In this document: positions 18,152 to 26,823 of the stretch, piece by piece | Layout: each line of letters begins with the position of its first letter | How positions within the stretch are numbered: position 1 is the first letter of the stretch | Origin: Comamonas sp. | GTDB taxonomy: Bacteria > Pseudomonadota > Gammaproteobacteria > Burkholderiales > Burkholderiaceae_C | Reading direction: 5' to 3' | Length of the DNA: 64,000 bases | NCBI RefSeq assembly: GCF_009360615.1 | Contig: NZ_SPEY01000006.1 | Span: 87,297 to 151,296 of the forward strand | Notes under the pieces: generated by a model | The model's database searches: none | What the model saw: the letters and a program-made list of their open reading frames with translations, nothing else | What the model was told of the DNA's origin: nothing | Program-made: the position numbers and the translations under genes

Positions 18152-18940
18152 TCAGGACCGGGTGCCCGGCTGCGAGGTTGAAAAGTGATGGTGGCGAAGC
18201 AAGCGGCGCTCCAGAACAAGGCAGGCTTGATACAGCACCAGGCCCAAGGCGGCAATCAGCACCAGCGCCGCAAACATCAGCGTGGTATCCATCATTCCCT
18301 GGGCCGCAATGACCACCGCACCCAGGCCCTGGCTGGCTCCCATGAACTCGGCCACCACGGCACCGACCAGCGCCAGCACAGAAGCCACGCGCAGCCCGGC
18401 CAGAATCGTGGGCAGCCCCGCCGGCAGCTTCAGGCGCATCAAGGTCTGCAGACGTGTGGCTCCCAGCATGCGAAACAGCTGCAGGCGCTGGGTATCGACC
18501 TGCCTCAGGCCGGTCAGCGTGTTCTCCATCAAAGGAAAAAAGCAGATCAGCGCCGTGATCAGCACCGTCGGCAGCATGCCGAAGCCGAACCACAGGACAA
18601 ACAATGGGGCCAGGGCCAGCTTGGGCACGACCTGACTGACCACGACATAGGGTTTGAGCACGCGCTCCAGCAACTCGGACTCGGCCAGCACCATGCCGGC
18701 CAGCAGCCCCACGACGCTGCCGACGAAAAGCCCCAGCAGCAAGGCCTGCAAGGTCGCCCAGAGATGCGGCCAGAAGTAGCCGGATGCCAGACCTGACCAC
18801 AGCGACAGCGCCACCCCCGACGGCGCAGGCAGCACCAGAGCCGACAAGCCGAACTGCTTCGCAGCCAGCTCCCATATCGCGAGCACGGCGATCAACAGCG
18901 AGGCAGACAGCCAATGTGTCTTGTTCGACCAGCAGCTCAT
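18152..18940 (-). CDS. ABC transporter permease (ThiX/SsuC-like)
   Basis: 262 residues from ATG 18940, which overlaps the ATPase stop (ATGA). Six membrane helices and the binding-protein-dependent permease motif FRMLGATRLQTLMRLKLPAG (EAA-like loop) are visible. It forms the inner-membrane channel for the substrate brought by the NMT1/THI5-like protein. Same operon as the TPP riboswitch. Confidence 0.9.
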   Translation of the reverse strand: MSCWSNKTHWLSASLLIAVLAIWELAAKQFGLSALVLPAPSGVALSLWSGLASGYFWPHLWATLQALLLGLFVGSVVGLLAGMVLAESELLERVLKPYVVVSQVVPKLALAPLFVLWFGFGMLPTVLITALICFFPLMENTLTGLRQVDTQRLQLFRMLGATRLQTLMRLKLPAGLPTILAGLRVASVLALVGAVVAEFMGASQGLGAVVIAAQGMMDTTLMFAALVLIAALGLVLYQACLVLERRLLRHHHFSTSQPGTRS

Positions 18941-19710
18941 GCGCGACCCCGGTCCATGGAAGTGCGCACCCGGGCGCAATAGTCGTTGAATGCCGCACCG
19001 TGGCGCATGCTCTGCTGGCGCGGCTCTGGCAGCTCGATCGACCAGTCGTCCACGATGCGGCCGCCATGCATGAGTGCGATGCGGTCGCCCAGATAGACGG
19101 CCTCGTTGATATCGTGGGTAACGAACAGCACCGTCGTGCCATGCCGATGGCAGGTATGAAGCAGATCGTCCTGCAGCTCGGCACGCGTGATGGCATCCAG
19201 TGCTGCAAAAGGCTCGTCGAGCAACAGCAGCGGTGGCTCCAGAATCAGGGCGCGCGCCAGCGCCACGCGACTTTGCTGTCCGCCGGACAGCTGACCCGGG
19301 TAAAGCAGGGCATGGGCGGCAAGACCCAGTTGCGCCAGCAACTGCATGGCCGCCTGCTGATCCTGCTGCGTGGGTTTGCGCTGCAGCGACACGGGCAGCA
19401 GCACATTGTCGATCACCGTATGCCAGTCAAGCAGGGTCGGTGCCTGAAACATAAAGCCCAGCTGCGGCCCCGGCGCCGCCAGTTCGCTGCCGCGCAGCAG
19501 GACATGCCCCGCCTGAGGGCGGAGCAGGCCTGCCGCCAGCTTGAGCAGCGTGGTCTTGCCGCAGCCGCTGCGACCCAGCAGGCAGTGAAACTCCCCGGCC
19601 CCGATCTGCCAGTCCACGCCATCCACCACGGGCGCTCGATCCGGGTAGCTGAAGCGGGCCTGCTTGAACTCCATGAATGCCACGGCTGTGTCCACTCCCT
19701 CAGTCCGCAT
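18937..19710 (-). CDS. ABC transporter ATP-binding protein (ThiZ/SsuB-like)
   Basis: 257 residues. Walker [14 protein letters not shown], signature LSGGQQSRVALARAL, Walker B LLLLDEPFAALD, switch His FVTHDINEAVYLGDR. The start at 19710 overlaps the end of the luxC-like gene by 11 bp; a later ATG at 19674 (MEFKQARFSY) is also possible. Drives uptake of the TPP-regulated substrate. Confidence 0.9.
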   Translation of the reverse strand: MRTEGVDTAVAFMEFKQARFSYPDRAPVVDGVDWQIGAGEFHCLLGRSGCGKTTLLKLAAGLLRPQAGHVLLRGSELAAPGPQLGFMFQAPTLLDWHTVIDNVLLPVSLQRKPTQQDQQAAMQLLAQLGLAAHALLYPGQLSGGQQSRVALARALILEPPLLLLDEPFAALDAITRAELQDDLLHTCHRHGTTVLFVTHDINEAVYLGDRIALMHGGRIVDDWSIELPEPRQQSMRHGAAFNDYCARVRTSMDRGRA

Positions 19711-21166
19711 AAGCGGCCAGCGACTGGGCCGCCAGCTCAGCCGATTGTTCGATCTCCGTCATACGCACTAGGTCCAGCAGGTTGAAGCGTCCGTCATGGT
19801 GCCAGCCCGCCTCGGGCGTGCTCATGGAGCCAATGGCGCTGATGCGCGTGACGCCAGCCGCGCCCAGCAGCCCGGCAAGGCGGTACAGCTCCTCGGGGCC
19901 GGCCGCCAGACCGGCGGTCTGCAGATAGTCACGCTGAGCAGCCACCACCGGCAGCACGGCATCGAGCCGGTCCACCGCCACCACCGCAATCGTGCGGTAC
20001 AGCGCGGTCGGTGCCAGTGGCTGGAGACTCTCGCTGTAGGCCACACTCCAGGGCGCGTCCACAGGCCCCAGCAGTTGATGGGAGTCCCCCCCCCACTCCA
20101 TGCCTTGCTGCCAGCGGGCCAGCGCGGCCCCCTCATCCAGATCCAGTGCGCGGCGCGGGAATCGTCGCTGCAGATTGCTCAGCTCGGCCGCCAGATAGTC
20201 GGCAAACGCACGCGGCGAGACGGCCCCGCCCCGCTGAACATAGAACACATGGGGCGAATAACAACCCTGCTGGTCGTAGCGCATCACGTCCCAGGCAGCG
20301 AGCCTGGCCATGGCCGGGGCCTTGAGGGTATCCAGCGCCTGGGCACCGATGAGGCCGAAGCCCAGCTTGTGTCCATGGGCCAGAAAGCGCGTCGTCACGG
20401 GCAGCCGGCCGCGCAGCGCCTCCAGCGTCTGGTTGCCGCCATAGGCCAGCACCGTATCGGCCCGGGCATAGAGCGCGTCGGCCGCCTCGCCGCCACCACC
20501 GCGCCACCAGACCACAGCCAGGCAATCGGCCAGCGGCGGGTGAACCTCCGCCAGCAGGCGTGCAAACCATCCCGCGAACAGGGGCTCGGCACTGGCCAGC
20601 TTGCCGATCGCAGGGGCCTTGACCAGCAAGCCGCAGACCAGGCTCCACAGCGACAGCGCGGGCACGTTGCCAGCCCAGCTATGCACGAGCAGATCCGGGC
20701 CGAAAGCCCGCACCGCTCCGCCTTTGGCCGCCGGTTGGAAGCCGTCGAGCACGCCCGGGTTGGCAAAATCCTCAGCCACAAAGCGCTTGAGCTGAGCCGC
20801 CCGAAAGGTCTTGAAAAATCCCGTCAGCCCCAGCCTCACCATATCCGCGTCATAACCGCTGACCACGGGCAGCCAGGCTTCGGCCTGCTGGCGATAGATG
20901 TCCTGGCGATCCAGCAGGCGGGACACGGCCCGATCAATGGCATCGATGATCTCGGCCACCGGCATGGGACGCAGATGGGTGGCCGCTGCATCGCGCACGC
21001 GAATGGCCAGTGCCTGCATCTGCGGTGCCGTCAGCACGGGAACGCTGACTTCCAGCACCTGGCCGACCCGGGACTCGAAGTCCAGCGTCTGCCACTGCAC
21101 TTCGTCGTCGCCCAGGCCCGGCAGATAGCCGGCCTTGATGCGGTGTGCCTTGGACTTTCCGCTCAT
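19700..21166 (-). CDS. luxC: LuxC-family acyl-CoA reductase
   Basis: 488 residues from ATG 21166, which overlaps the luxE-like stop (ATGA). It shows the aldehyde-dehydrogenase-like fold of LuxC: AGNVPALSLWSLVCGLLVKA (nucleotide/substrate region), YGGNQTLEALR, and the active-site Cys302 in YDQQGCYSPHVFYV. LuxC takes an acyl group from a LuxE thioester and reduces it to an aldehyde with NADPH. No luxA or luxB is nearby. The gene sits in a TPP-riboswitch operon with an ABC importer, so its substrate is probably not a long-chain fatty acid but a thiamine-related carboxylate; that is inference. The gene symbol gives the family only. Confidence 0.88.
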   Translation of the reverse strand: MSGKSKAHRIKAGYLPGLGDDEVQWQTLDFESRVGQVLEVSVPVLTAPQMQALAIRVRDAAATHLRPMPVAEIIDAIDRAVSRLLDRQDIYRQQAEAWLPVVSGYDADMVRLGLTGFFKTFRAAQLKRFVAEDFANPGVLDGFQPAAKGGAVRAFGPDLLVHSWAGNVPALSLWSLVCGLLVKAPAIGKLASAEPLFAGWFARLLAEVHPPLADCLAVVWWRGGGGEAADALYARADTVLAYGGNQTLEALRGRLPVTTRFLAHGHKLGFGLIGAQALDTLKAPAMARLAAWDVMRYDQQGCYSPHVFYVQRGGAVSPRAFADYLAAELSNLQRRFPRRALDLDEGAALARWQQGMEWGGDSHQLLGPVDAPWSVAYSESLQPLAPTALYRTIAVVAVDRLDAVLPVVAAQRDYLQTAGLAAGPEELYRLAGLLGAAGVTRISAIGSMSTPEAGWHHDGRFNLLDLVRMTEIEQSAELAAQSLAAYAD

Positions 21167-22257
21167 GCGCCGGCAGCTTTCACAAACTCTTCCACCGCCA
21201 GCGAGCATCCCTTGGCGGCGGCGCCCTCGGCCCGCCCGAGCAGCAAGAAGCCGTCTTTTTCCTGCGCGCCGGCCCACAGGCCCACATCCTCGGTCAGTAT
21301 GGTGGTCACCGCGTTGTAGTTGGCCAGGTCGCAATGCACCAGAATGCCGCGTTCGCCGGCCGCCACATCCCGGCCGGTGATCGGCTCGACCAGACGCGAG
21401 CGAATCCAGTGCGGACCGGACTTGACCGAAGGCAACACCGCATTGCCATCGTCGTAGAACTGGGTACTCAGCTCCGTCATGCCATACATATTGATGCACA
21501 GGCTGCGCGGCACGCCCAGCAGTTGCGAGAGCTCGGCATAGAACTGCTCAAGAGGAAGCTCGCGCGACTGACCCTTGTAGCCGCCCGTATCCAGTACGCG
21601 GCTGCCTGCAGGCAGGCGGAAGCTGCGGCCCTGTTCACGCAGGGCATCCATCACATGGACCAGGCTGAAGCTCGCGCCCAGCAGGGCAAACGGCTGGCCG
21701 CTGCGCTCGGACTCCTCCAGCGCTGCACACAGGGCCGGCATGTCCAGCCCTTCCGAGTTCAGGTAGTAGCGGCTGCCGGCCGAGCCAAATTCGGACCGGG
21801 CCAGTGCCAGATAGTGGGCCAGCGAGGAATGGGGCATGGCCTGCTCATCGGGAAACAGAATGCCCATGGGCATGCGCTCCATCCCTTGCATGAAACGTCG
21901 GGCGAAATAGCGCTTCATGGACAGGTCGTAGACATCGAGCTGCGGATGGAAATGCCGTCCACGTGCCGCCCGGCCCGTGGTGCCGCTGGTCATGAATACG
22001 CGCTCTGCGGGCGACGGCGGCTCGCTGCGCAGCTCCATCGCCTTGAAGGCATCGATGGGCACCGCCGGAACATCGCGCCAGCTCCTGACATTGCGCAGCG
22101 TGGCGCCGCGTCGCTGGCAAAAGCTGCGAAACGGTGCATTGCATTCATACTGGTAGGCGAAAAGGCGCAGGGCGAGTTGGTTGAACTGATCGTCGGTGCA
22201 GTCTTCCATTGCAATGAAAGCAAGCAGATCGGCGACGAGCGAAGCGGCCTTGTCCAT
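21163..22257 (-). CDS. luxE: LuxE-family acyl-protein synthetase (ATP-dependent ligase)
   Basis: 364 residues; AAGGA lies 5 bases before ATG 22257. It has the adenylate-forming motif VFMTSGTTGRAARG, the AMP-binding INMYGMTELSTQFYDD, and near the C-terminus a Cys in GCSLAVEEF (residue 351), the position at which LuxE carries its acyl thioester. LuxE activates a carboxylate with ATP and hands it to LuxC. It is the first gene behind a TPP riboswitch aptamer, so expression should fall when thiamine pyrophosphate is abundant. Confidence 0.88.
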   Translation of the reverse strand: MDKAASLVADLLAFIAMEDCTDDQFNQLALRLFAYQYECNAPFRSFCQRRGATLRNVRSWRDVPAVPIDAFKAMELRSEPPSPAERVFMTSGTTGRAARGRHFHPQLDVYDLSMKRYFARRFMQGMERMPMGILFPDEQAMPHSSLAHYLALARSEFGSAGSRYYLNSEGLDMPALCAALEESERSGQPFALLGASFSLVHVMDALREQGRSFRLPAGSRVLDTGGYKGQSRELPLEQFYAELSQLLGVPRSLCINMYGMTELSTQFYDDGNAVLPSVKSGPHWIRSRLVEPITGRDVAAGERGILVHCDLANYNAVTTILTEDVGLWAGAQEKDGFLLLGRAEGAAAKGCSLAVEEFVKAAGA

Positions 22258-22340
22258 GAAATTCCTTCGAGAGCGGGGACATCGTGCTCCGAAGGCTTGC
22301 TGACCATGCGAGAACGCACTGCCCTGGGGTCAGCTTGCAA

Positions 22341-22415
22341 GCTCTTCTTCCGCCGGTATGAACCGGGTCAAGTTCGCGGGTGTAGATCTCAGCACTGGCG
22401 TGCACCCCGGAGCGC
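22341..22415 (-). ncRNA. TPP riboswitch (THI element)
   Basis: Read on the minus strand the segment carries the conserved order of the TPP aptamer: cggggtgc, then ctgaga (22387-22392), accc, gaacttga (consensus gaacctga), and ccggttcataccggcg (consensus ctggataataccagcg), closed by a gcgctc/gagc P1 helix. It ends 84 bp before the luxE-like start. The segment 22258-22340 is the expression platform; it contains cttgcaag and a gacccc that could pair with the ggggt of the aptamer, but I cannot say whether control is by transcription or translation. It faces the luxE side, not the TonB receptor on the plus strand. Confidence 0.9.
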
Positions 22416-22732
22416 GGCGCCATCTTACCCCAACGGCATCGCTGCAAGGGGCGTGAGCTGCCGCATGAAAGTCGCGTCACTTGTAACCTGGGGTAATGCG
22501 CCGGCACCTGCCAGAAGGTCATCCGTCACCGGCATCCGCAAAGACAGGGCCGCCCAAATACAATCGTCCCTGCACCGCAGGCTGCCTGATGTGCACGCTG
22601 ACGTGGCACACGCAAAGTCCTGGCAGCGCAATGTCCGGAATAGCGTCGTGTCCCGGCAATGGGCAGCGTCGGCAGACGCCTGCAAGTCAACCAGGGCATC
22701 GTATGCCCACCCCGTGCTCCAGAGAGATTCAC

Positions 22733-24868
22733 ATGCTTTTTTCGCGCCTTTGTCATCTGGCAGGCTGGCCGGTGGCCGCCGCCGGCCTGCTGCTGACAAC
22801 CCCGTCGGCAATGGCCCAGCAGCCCCCGGCCGAGCCCGCCACCCCGCAGCTGTCCGAAGTCACCGTGCGCAGCACCTTGCAGCCGTCTGCACTGGAGCAG
22901 ACCCCGGCCTCGGTCACGGTGATCGACGGCGAGCGCATGCGCAGCCGCAATCTGCAGGTCAATCTCTCGGAGTCCCTGAGTGCAGTCCCGGGTCTGCAGC
23001 TGCAGAACCGCCAGAACTACGCGCAAGACCTGCAACTGTCGATTCGCGGCTTCGGCGCACGCTCCACATTCGGCGTGCGCGGCATACAGATCTATGTGGA
23101 CGGCATCCCCTCCACCATGCCCGATGGCCAGGGCCAGACCAACAATATCGATATCGCCTCGCTGGAGCGCGTGGAAGTGCTGCGCGGCCCCTACTCTGCG
23201 CTTTATGGCAACGCCTCTGGCGGCGTGATCAACGCCTATACCGAACGCGGCGAGGGGGCGCCCTCGGTGGAAAGCAGCTTTGCACTAGGCAGCGACGGCC
23301 AGAAGCGCCTGGGCCTCAAGGCCAAGGGCGAAACCAATGGGATTGGCTATGTGCTCAGCGCCAGCCGTTTTCTGACCGACGGCTACCGGGCCCAGAGCGC
23401 AGCGGACAAAAACCTGTTCAACGCCCGTATTGATGTCAAGCCCGACGAATACAGCCAGCTGACCCTGGTCGCCAACCATGTGGATATCGACGCCAGGGAC
23501 CCCGGCGGCATCACGCCCAAGGACTGGGCCACTGATCCGAAGGCTGTGGCGTCCAATCCATTGCTCTACGACTCGCGCAAAAGCGTGAAGCAGACCCAGG
23601 CCGGCCTGACCTATGAGCGCGAGCTGGGCGGCGGCCAGGCGCTGCGCCTCATGGCCTATGCCGGTCAGCGTGAAATGATGCAGTTTCAGTCCACACCCAA
23701 AGTCTCGCAGACCGGCTACAGAGGCGGGGTGATCGGGCTCAAGCGCGACTATGGTGGCATCGATGCACGCTGGAGCGGCAAGTACGAGCTGGGCAGCGGC
23801 AGCCTGGGCCTGATTGCCGGCCTGTCCGCCAACACCGTCAGGGAAGACCGCCAGGGCTACAAGAACTTTGTGGGCAACCAGCTGGGCGTGGTCGGCGAGC
23901 TGGTGCGCGACGAGCGCAACACCCTCACCAGCATCGACCCCTATCTGCAAGCCTCCTGGGCCTTTGCGCCGCGCTGGAAGCTCGATGCCGGCCTGCGCTG
24001 GAGCAATGTGCAGTTCCAGTCGCGCGACCATTTCCTGGCCGACAAGGACGATAGCGGCAATGCCGGATTCCATAAGCTGCTACCGGTGGTTTCACTGCAG
24101 CACGAGCTCAATCAGGACACCCATGTCTATGCCTCGCTGGGTCGCGGCATGGAAACACCGACCTTCAACGAGATCTCCTACCGCCCTGGCCCCAACCCGC
24201 TTCCCGGCCTGAACTTCGGCCTCAAGCCTGCGGTATCGACCAGTGCCGAGCTGGGCATCAAGCAACGCTTCAATGTGGCCGGCCTGCGCGGCGACTGGTC
24301 TGCAGCGCTGTTCCAGACCCAGACCGACGATGAAATCGTGGTGGCCAGCAACGACAATGGCCGCGCCTCTTATCAGAACGCCGGCAAGACCCGCCGCCGC
24401 GGCATGGAGCTGAGCGGCAGCACCTGGCTGGTGCCCCAGCTGCGCCTGAACGGCGCGCTGACGCTGCTCGACGCCCGCCTGCGCAGCGGCTATTGCGACA
24501 GCAAGGGCCAGGACTGCATTCCCGCCGGCAAGCGGATTGCCGGCACTGCCAGGCATCTGGGCTACCTGGGGCTGGAATGGCTTGCCGCCACCGACTGGCG
24601 CGTGGGTCTGGACTGGCGTCACGTGGGCCGTATTGCCGCAGACGATCTGAACACCGTTTACGCCCCCAGCTACAACGTGGCCAGCCTGAGCGTGGGCTAC
24701 ACCCGGCGCCTGGGCGCCTGGAAGCTCAGTGCTTTTGCCCGCGTCGACAATCTGACCGACAAGAACTATGTGGGCTCGGTCATCGTCAACGAAGGCAACG
24801 GACGCTATTACGAGCCGGCCCCGGGGCGCCAATGGATGGCAGGAACCAGCCTCAGCTACCAGTTCTAG
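22733..24868 (+). CDS. pqqU: TonB-dependent receptor, PqqU/YncD family
   Basis: 711 residues from ATG 22733 (AGAGAG upstream). A signal peptide ends near SAMAQ. Long stretches match E. coli YncD: SVPGLQ-type plug start, LQNRQNYAQDLQLSIRGFGA, PSTMPDGQGQTNNID, LYGNASGGV, RQGYKNF, and the C-terminal YVGSVIVNEGNGRYYEPAPG. YncD was shown to take up pyrroloquinoline quinone and renamed PqqU, so PQQ uptake is the best prediction. It has no STN domain. It is divergent from the TPP-riboswitch operon, so import of a thiamine-related compound is an alternative suggested only by position. Confidence 0.88.
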   Translation: MLFSRLCHLAGWPVAAAGLLLTTPSAMAQQPPAEPATPQLSEVTVRSTLQPSALEQTPASVTVIDGERMRSRNLQVNLSESLSAVPGLQLQNRQNYAQDLQLSIRGFGARSTFGVRGIQIYVDGIPSTMPDGQGQTNNIDIASLERVEVLRGPYSALYGNASGGVINAYTERGEGAPSVESSFALGSDGQKRLGLKAKGETNGIGYVLSASRFLTDGYRAQSAADKNLFNARIDVKPDEYSQLTLVANHVDIDARDPGGITPKDWATDPKAVASNPLLYDSRKSVKQTQAGLTYERELGGGQALRLMAYAGQREMMQFQSTPKVSQTGYRGGVIGLKRDYGGIDARWSGKYELGSGSLGLIAGLSANTVREDRQGYKNFVGNQLGVVGELVRDERNTLTSIDPYLQASWAFAPRWKLDAGLRWSNVQFQSRDHFLADKDDSGNAGFHKLLPVVSLQHELNQDTHVYASLGRGMETPTFNEISYRPGPNPLPGLNFGLKPAVSTSAELGIKQRFNVAGLRGDWSAALFQTQTDDEIVVASNDNGRASYQNAGKTRRRGMELSGSTWLVPQLRLNGALTLLDARLRSGYCDSKGQDCIPAGKRIAGTARHLGYLGLEWLAATDWRVGLDWRHVGRIAADDLNTVYAPSYNVASLSVGYTRRLGAWKLSAFARVDNLTDKNYVGSVIVNEGNGRYYEPAPGRQWMAGTSLSYQF

Positions 24869-24900
24869 GCAGGTCGTCATCCGCATAGTCTGACAGCAGC

Positions 24901-24925
24901 AAGCGGGCCTGGTGCCCGCTTTTTT
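24901..24925 (+). terminator. rho-independent terminator behind the TonB receptor
   Basis: Stem aagcgggc / gcccgctt with loop ctggt, followed by a T-run. Confidence 0.9.
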
Positions 24926-25477
24926 CATGTCCGGACAGATCAAGGACAGAAATATTTGCTGCGTGCAAACTACCTGTTCCGGTCCGAAATTCGCCCATCC
25001 CGTGCCGGCTCACCGGCCTGAAGGCCCACGCCTGCGGCAAGCTTGCGCCCGCCAGCCTGCAAGCCGCGTCAAAACAGGGCGATCGACGGCCAATTTCGGA
25101 AAACTTCAGACTGTTGCTCCTGCAGATTGGGCGAAGTTGCCCTCTGATGCCAGCAAGAACGGCACACGAAAATTCTTCACCTGTCAACACGCGGCCATCC
25201 CGCTTGCAACTACCCCGAAATGCGGGGCCTACGACAACAGACAGCCCATCCTGGTAAGAAAACCATTTCTTATGGGAAATTCACATAAAAAGCGCTCAGA
25301 TGGCCATCTTTTGAAAGCAAATTCACAGCGCTAGAATCCGCCACCAACGCTGCTCCGCATGTTTGAAGCCGGGGCAGGTTTCAGATTCCCCCGTATGTCA
25401 GCTCTTTTCGTTTTTTGCCACCCACATCCTAGCCCGGCGCCTGGCAGCCCTGCCGTTCCAACAGCAGGAGCCGGCGC
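24926..25477. other. intergenic region upstream of bioM
   Basis: 552 bp without a gene I can support. It holds a small hairpin ccccg-aaatg-cgggg near 25212-25226 and the inverted repeat at 25255-25272; the DNA from about 25250 to 25340 is AT-rich and probably carries the bio operon promoter. Confidence 0.6.
25255..25272. promoter_or_regulatory. candidate operator of the bioMNY operon
   Basis: Perfect inverted repeat taagaaa-acca-tttctta in AT-rich DNA about 205 bp before bioM. It does not match the BirA box or the BioR box that I know, so the binding factor is unknown. Confidence 0.3.
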
Positions 25478-26227
25478 ATGAGCGATGGAGAGCAAAGCCC
25501 GCCCCCGCACGGTGCTCAACTGGTCGACATCCGGTTGCAGCGTGGCCAGACACAGGTGTTTGACGGCCTGAACCTGAGCCTGACGCAAAAGCGCATCGGC
25601 GTGATCGGCAACAACGGCGCGGGCAAGTCCAGCCTCTTCCGACTGCTGTGCGGGCTGGAGCTGCCTCAAGCCGGACAGGTACTGGTGGATGGCATGCCCT
25701 TGCTGCAGGCGCGCCAGAACCGGCCGGGCCTCGTTGGCCTGATGTTCCAGAACCCGGACGATCAGATCATCTTCCCCACCGTGGAGGAAGAGCTGGCGCT
25801 CGGGCTGCGTCCCCAGGGCCTGGACAAGCAGCAGGCCAGAGCCCGGGCGCGCGAGCTGCTGGCCGCACGCGGTCTGGCCCACTGGGCCGAGCGAGCCGTC
25901 AGCAGCCTGAGCCAGGGCCAGCGCCAGCTCGTATGCTGGCTCTCGCTGCTGATTGCCGCCCCCGAGCTGCTGCTGCTGGACGAGCCCTTTGCCAGCCTGG
26001 ACCTGCCCGGTCAGGCCCGCCTGGCCCAGGATATCGCCGCCGCACCGCAACAGGTGCTGGTCTCCACCCATGTGCTCGATCATGTGCGCGACTTCGAACG
26101 CGTGATCTGGCTGGAGCAGGGCCGGCTGCGCGGCGACGGCCCGGGCCGCGACATCTGCAGCGCCTACGAGACTTCCGTGCGGGAGCAGCTGATGCAGAAA
26201 ACCTCCCACGGAGACCTGCATGGGTAG
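25478..26227 (+). CDS. bioM: biotin ECF transporter ATPase BioM
   Basis: 249 residues; CAGGAG lies 7 bases before ATG 25478. Walker A GNNGAGKSSLFRL, Q-loop MFQNPDDQIIFPTVEEEL (the PDDQ motif is typical of energy-coupling-factor ATPases), signature LSQGQRQLVCWL, Walker B LLLLDEPFASLD and switch VSTHVLDHV. It powers biotin uptake with BioN and BioY. The stop overlaps the bioN start. Confidence 0.93.
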   Translation: MSDGEQSPPPHGAQLVDIRLQRGQTQVFDGLNLSLTQKRIGVIGNNGAGKSSLFRLLCGLELPQAGQVLVDGMPLLQARQNRPGLVGLMFQNPDDQIIFPTVEEELALGLRPQGLDKQQARARARELLAARGLAHWAERAVSSLSQGQRQLVCWLSLLIAAPELLLLDEPFASLDLPGQARLAQDIAAAPQQVLVSTHVLDHVRDFERVIWLEQGRLRGDGPGRDICSAYETSVREQLMQKTSHGDLHG

Positions 26228-26813
26228 CCTCTACAGCGAAGTGGCGACCTGGCTGCATCGCTGGTCGGCCGGCCTCAAGCTCCTGCTGCTGGCCGCTTCG
26301 GGCACGGCGCTGTTCCTGATAGCCAGCCCCTGGGCGCTGGCAGGCTGCGGTGCGGCCTGCCTGATGCTCTGGATATCGCTGGGCCGAGCCACCCAGGTGG
26401 CAGGCCGCCTGATGCGTTCGGTCATCGTTGCGGCGCTGCTGGTGGCGGGCTTTCATGTGCTGATGGGCAATCCGGTGCTGGCGGCCGTCAGCAGCCTGAG
26501 GCTGATCTGCGCCTCCACCCTGGGCATTGCGCTGACCGTGTCCACCCGCCCCAGCGATCTGGTCGAGGTGCTGGAATGGCTGCTGGCCCCGCTGGCCCGC
26601 CTGGGCGTCCCCACCGAGCGCGTGGCCATGCAGCTTGCGCTGATGCTGCGCTTTACCGAGCATTTCTTTGTGCAATGGAAAAAGCTGGACGAAGCATACC
26701 GGCTGCGCACCGGCAAAAGCGGCGGCCTGCGCCTGATTGCACCGCTGACGATTCATATGCTGCAGGCCACGCGCCGTGTAGCCGATGCCCTCTGGGCAAG
26801 ACTGGGCTTCTAG
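26220..26813 (+). CDS. bioN: biotin ECF transporter transmembrane protein BioN
   Basis: 197 residues from ATG 26220 (GGAG upstream), overlapping bioM by 8 bp. EcfT-family membrane protein with several helices and the coupling segments AMQLALMLRFTEHFF and EAYRLRTGKSGGL near the C-terminus. It joins the ATPase to the substrate-binding BioY. Confidence 0.9.
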   Translation: MGSLYSEVATWLHRWSAGLKLLLLAASGTALFLIASPWALAGCGAACLMLWISLGRATQVAGRLMRSVIVAALLVAGFHVLMGNPVLAAVSSLRLICASTLGIALTVSTRPSDLVEVLEWLLAPLARLGVPTERVAMQLALMLRFTEHFFVQWKKLDEAYRLRTGKSGGLRLIAPLTIHMLQATRRVADALWARLGF

Positions 26814-26823
26814 GAGACTGTTG

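Noticed and set aside
19700..22257. A bioluminescence (lux) operon
   Set aside because: Only luxC- and luxE-type genes are present; no luxA, luxB or luxD is in the window, and a TPP riboswitch plus importer point to another use.
22540..22732. Possible riboswitch (cobalamin or TPP) on the plus strand before the PqqU-like receptor
   Set aside because: Some gtggca/ctggcag words are present but the conserved cobalamin box and TPP motifs are not; the only clear aptamer faces luxE.
21145..23433. Long plus-strand open frame across luxE, the TPP riboswitch and the start of the TonB receptor
   Set aside because: It overlaps two well-supported genes and a structured RNA in the wrong frame or strand and has no domain signature.
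24926..25477. Small genes in the gap before bioM (frames of about 110-140 codons on either strand)
   Set aside because: No ribosome-binding site, no motif, and the frames cross the terminator or the AT-rich promoter.
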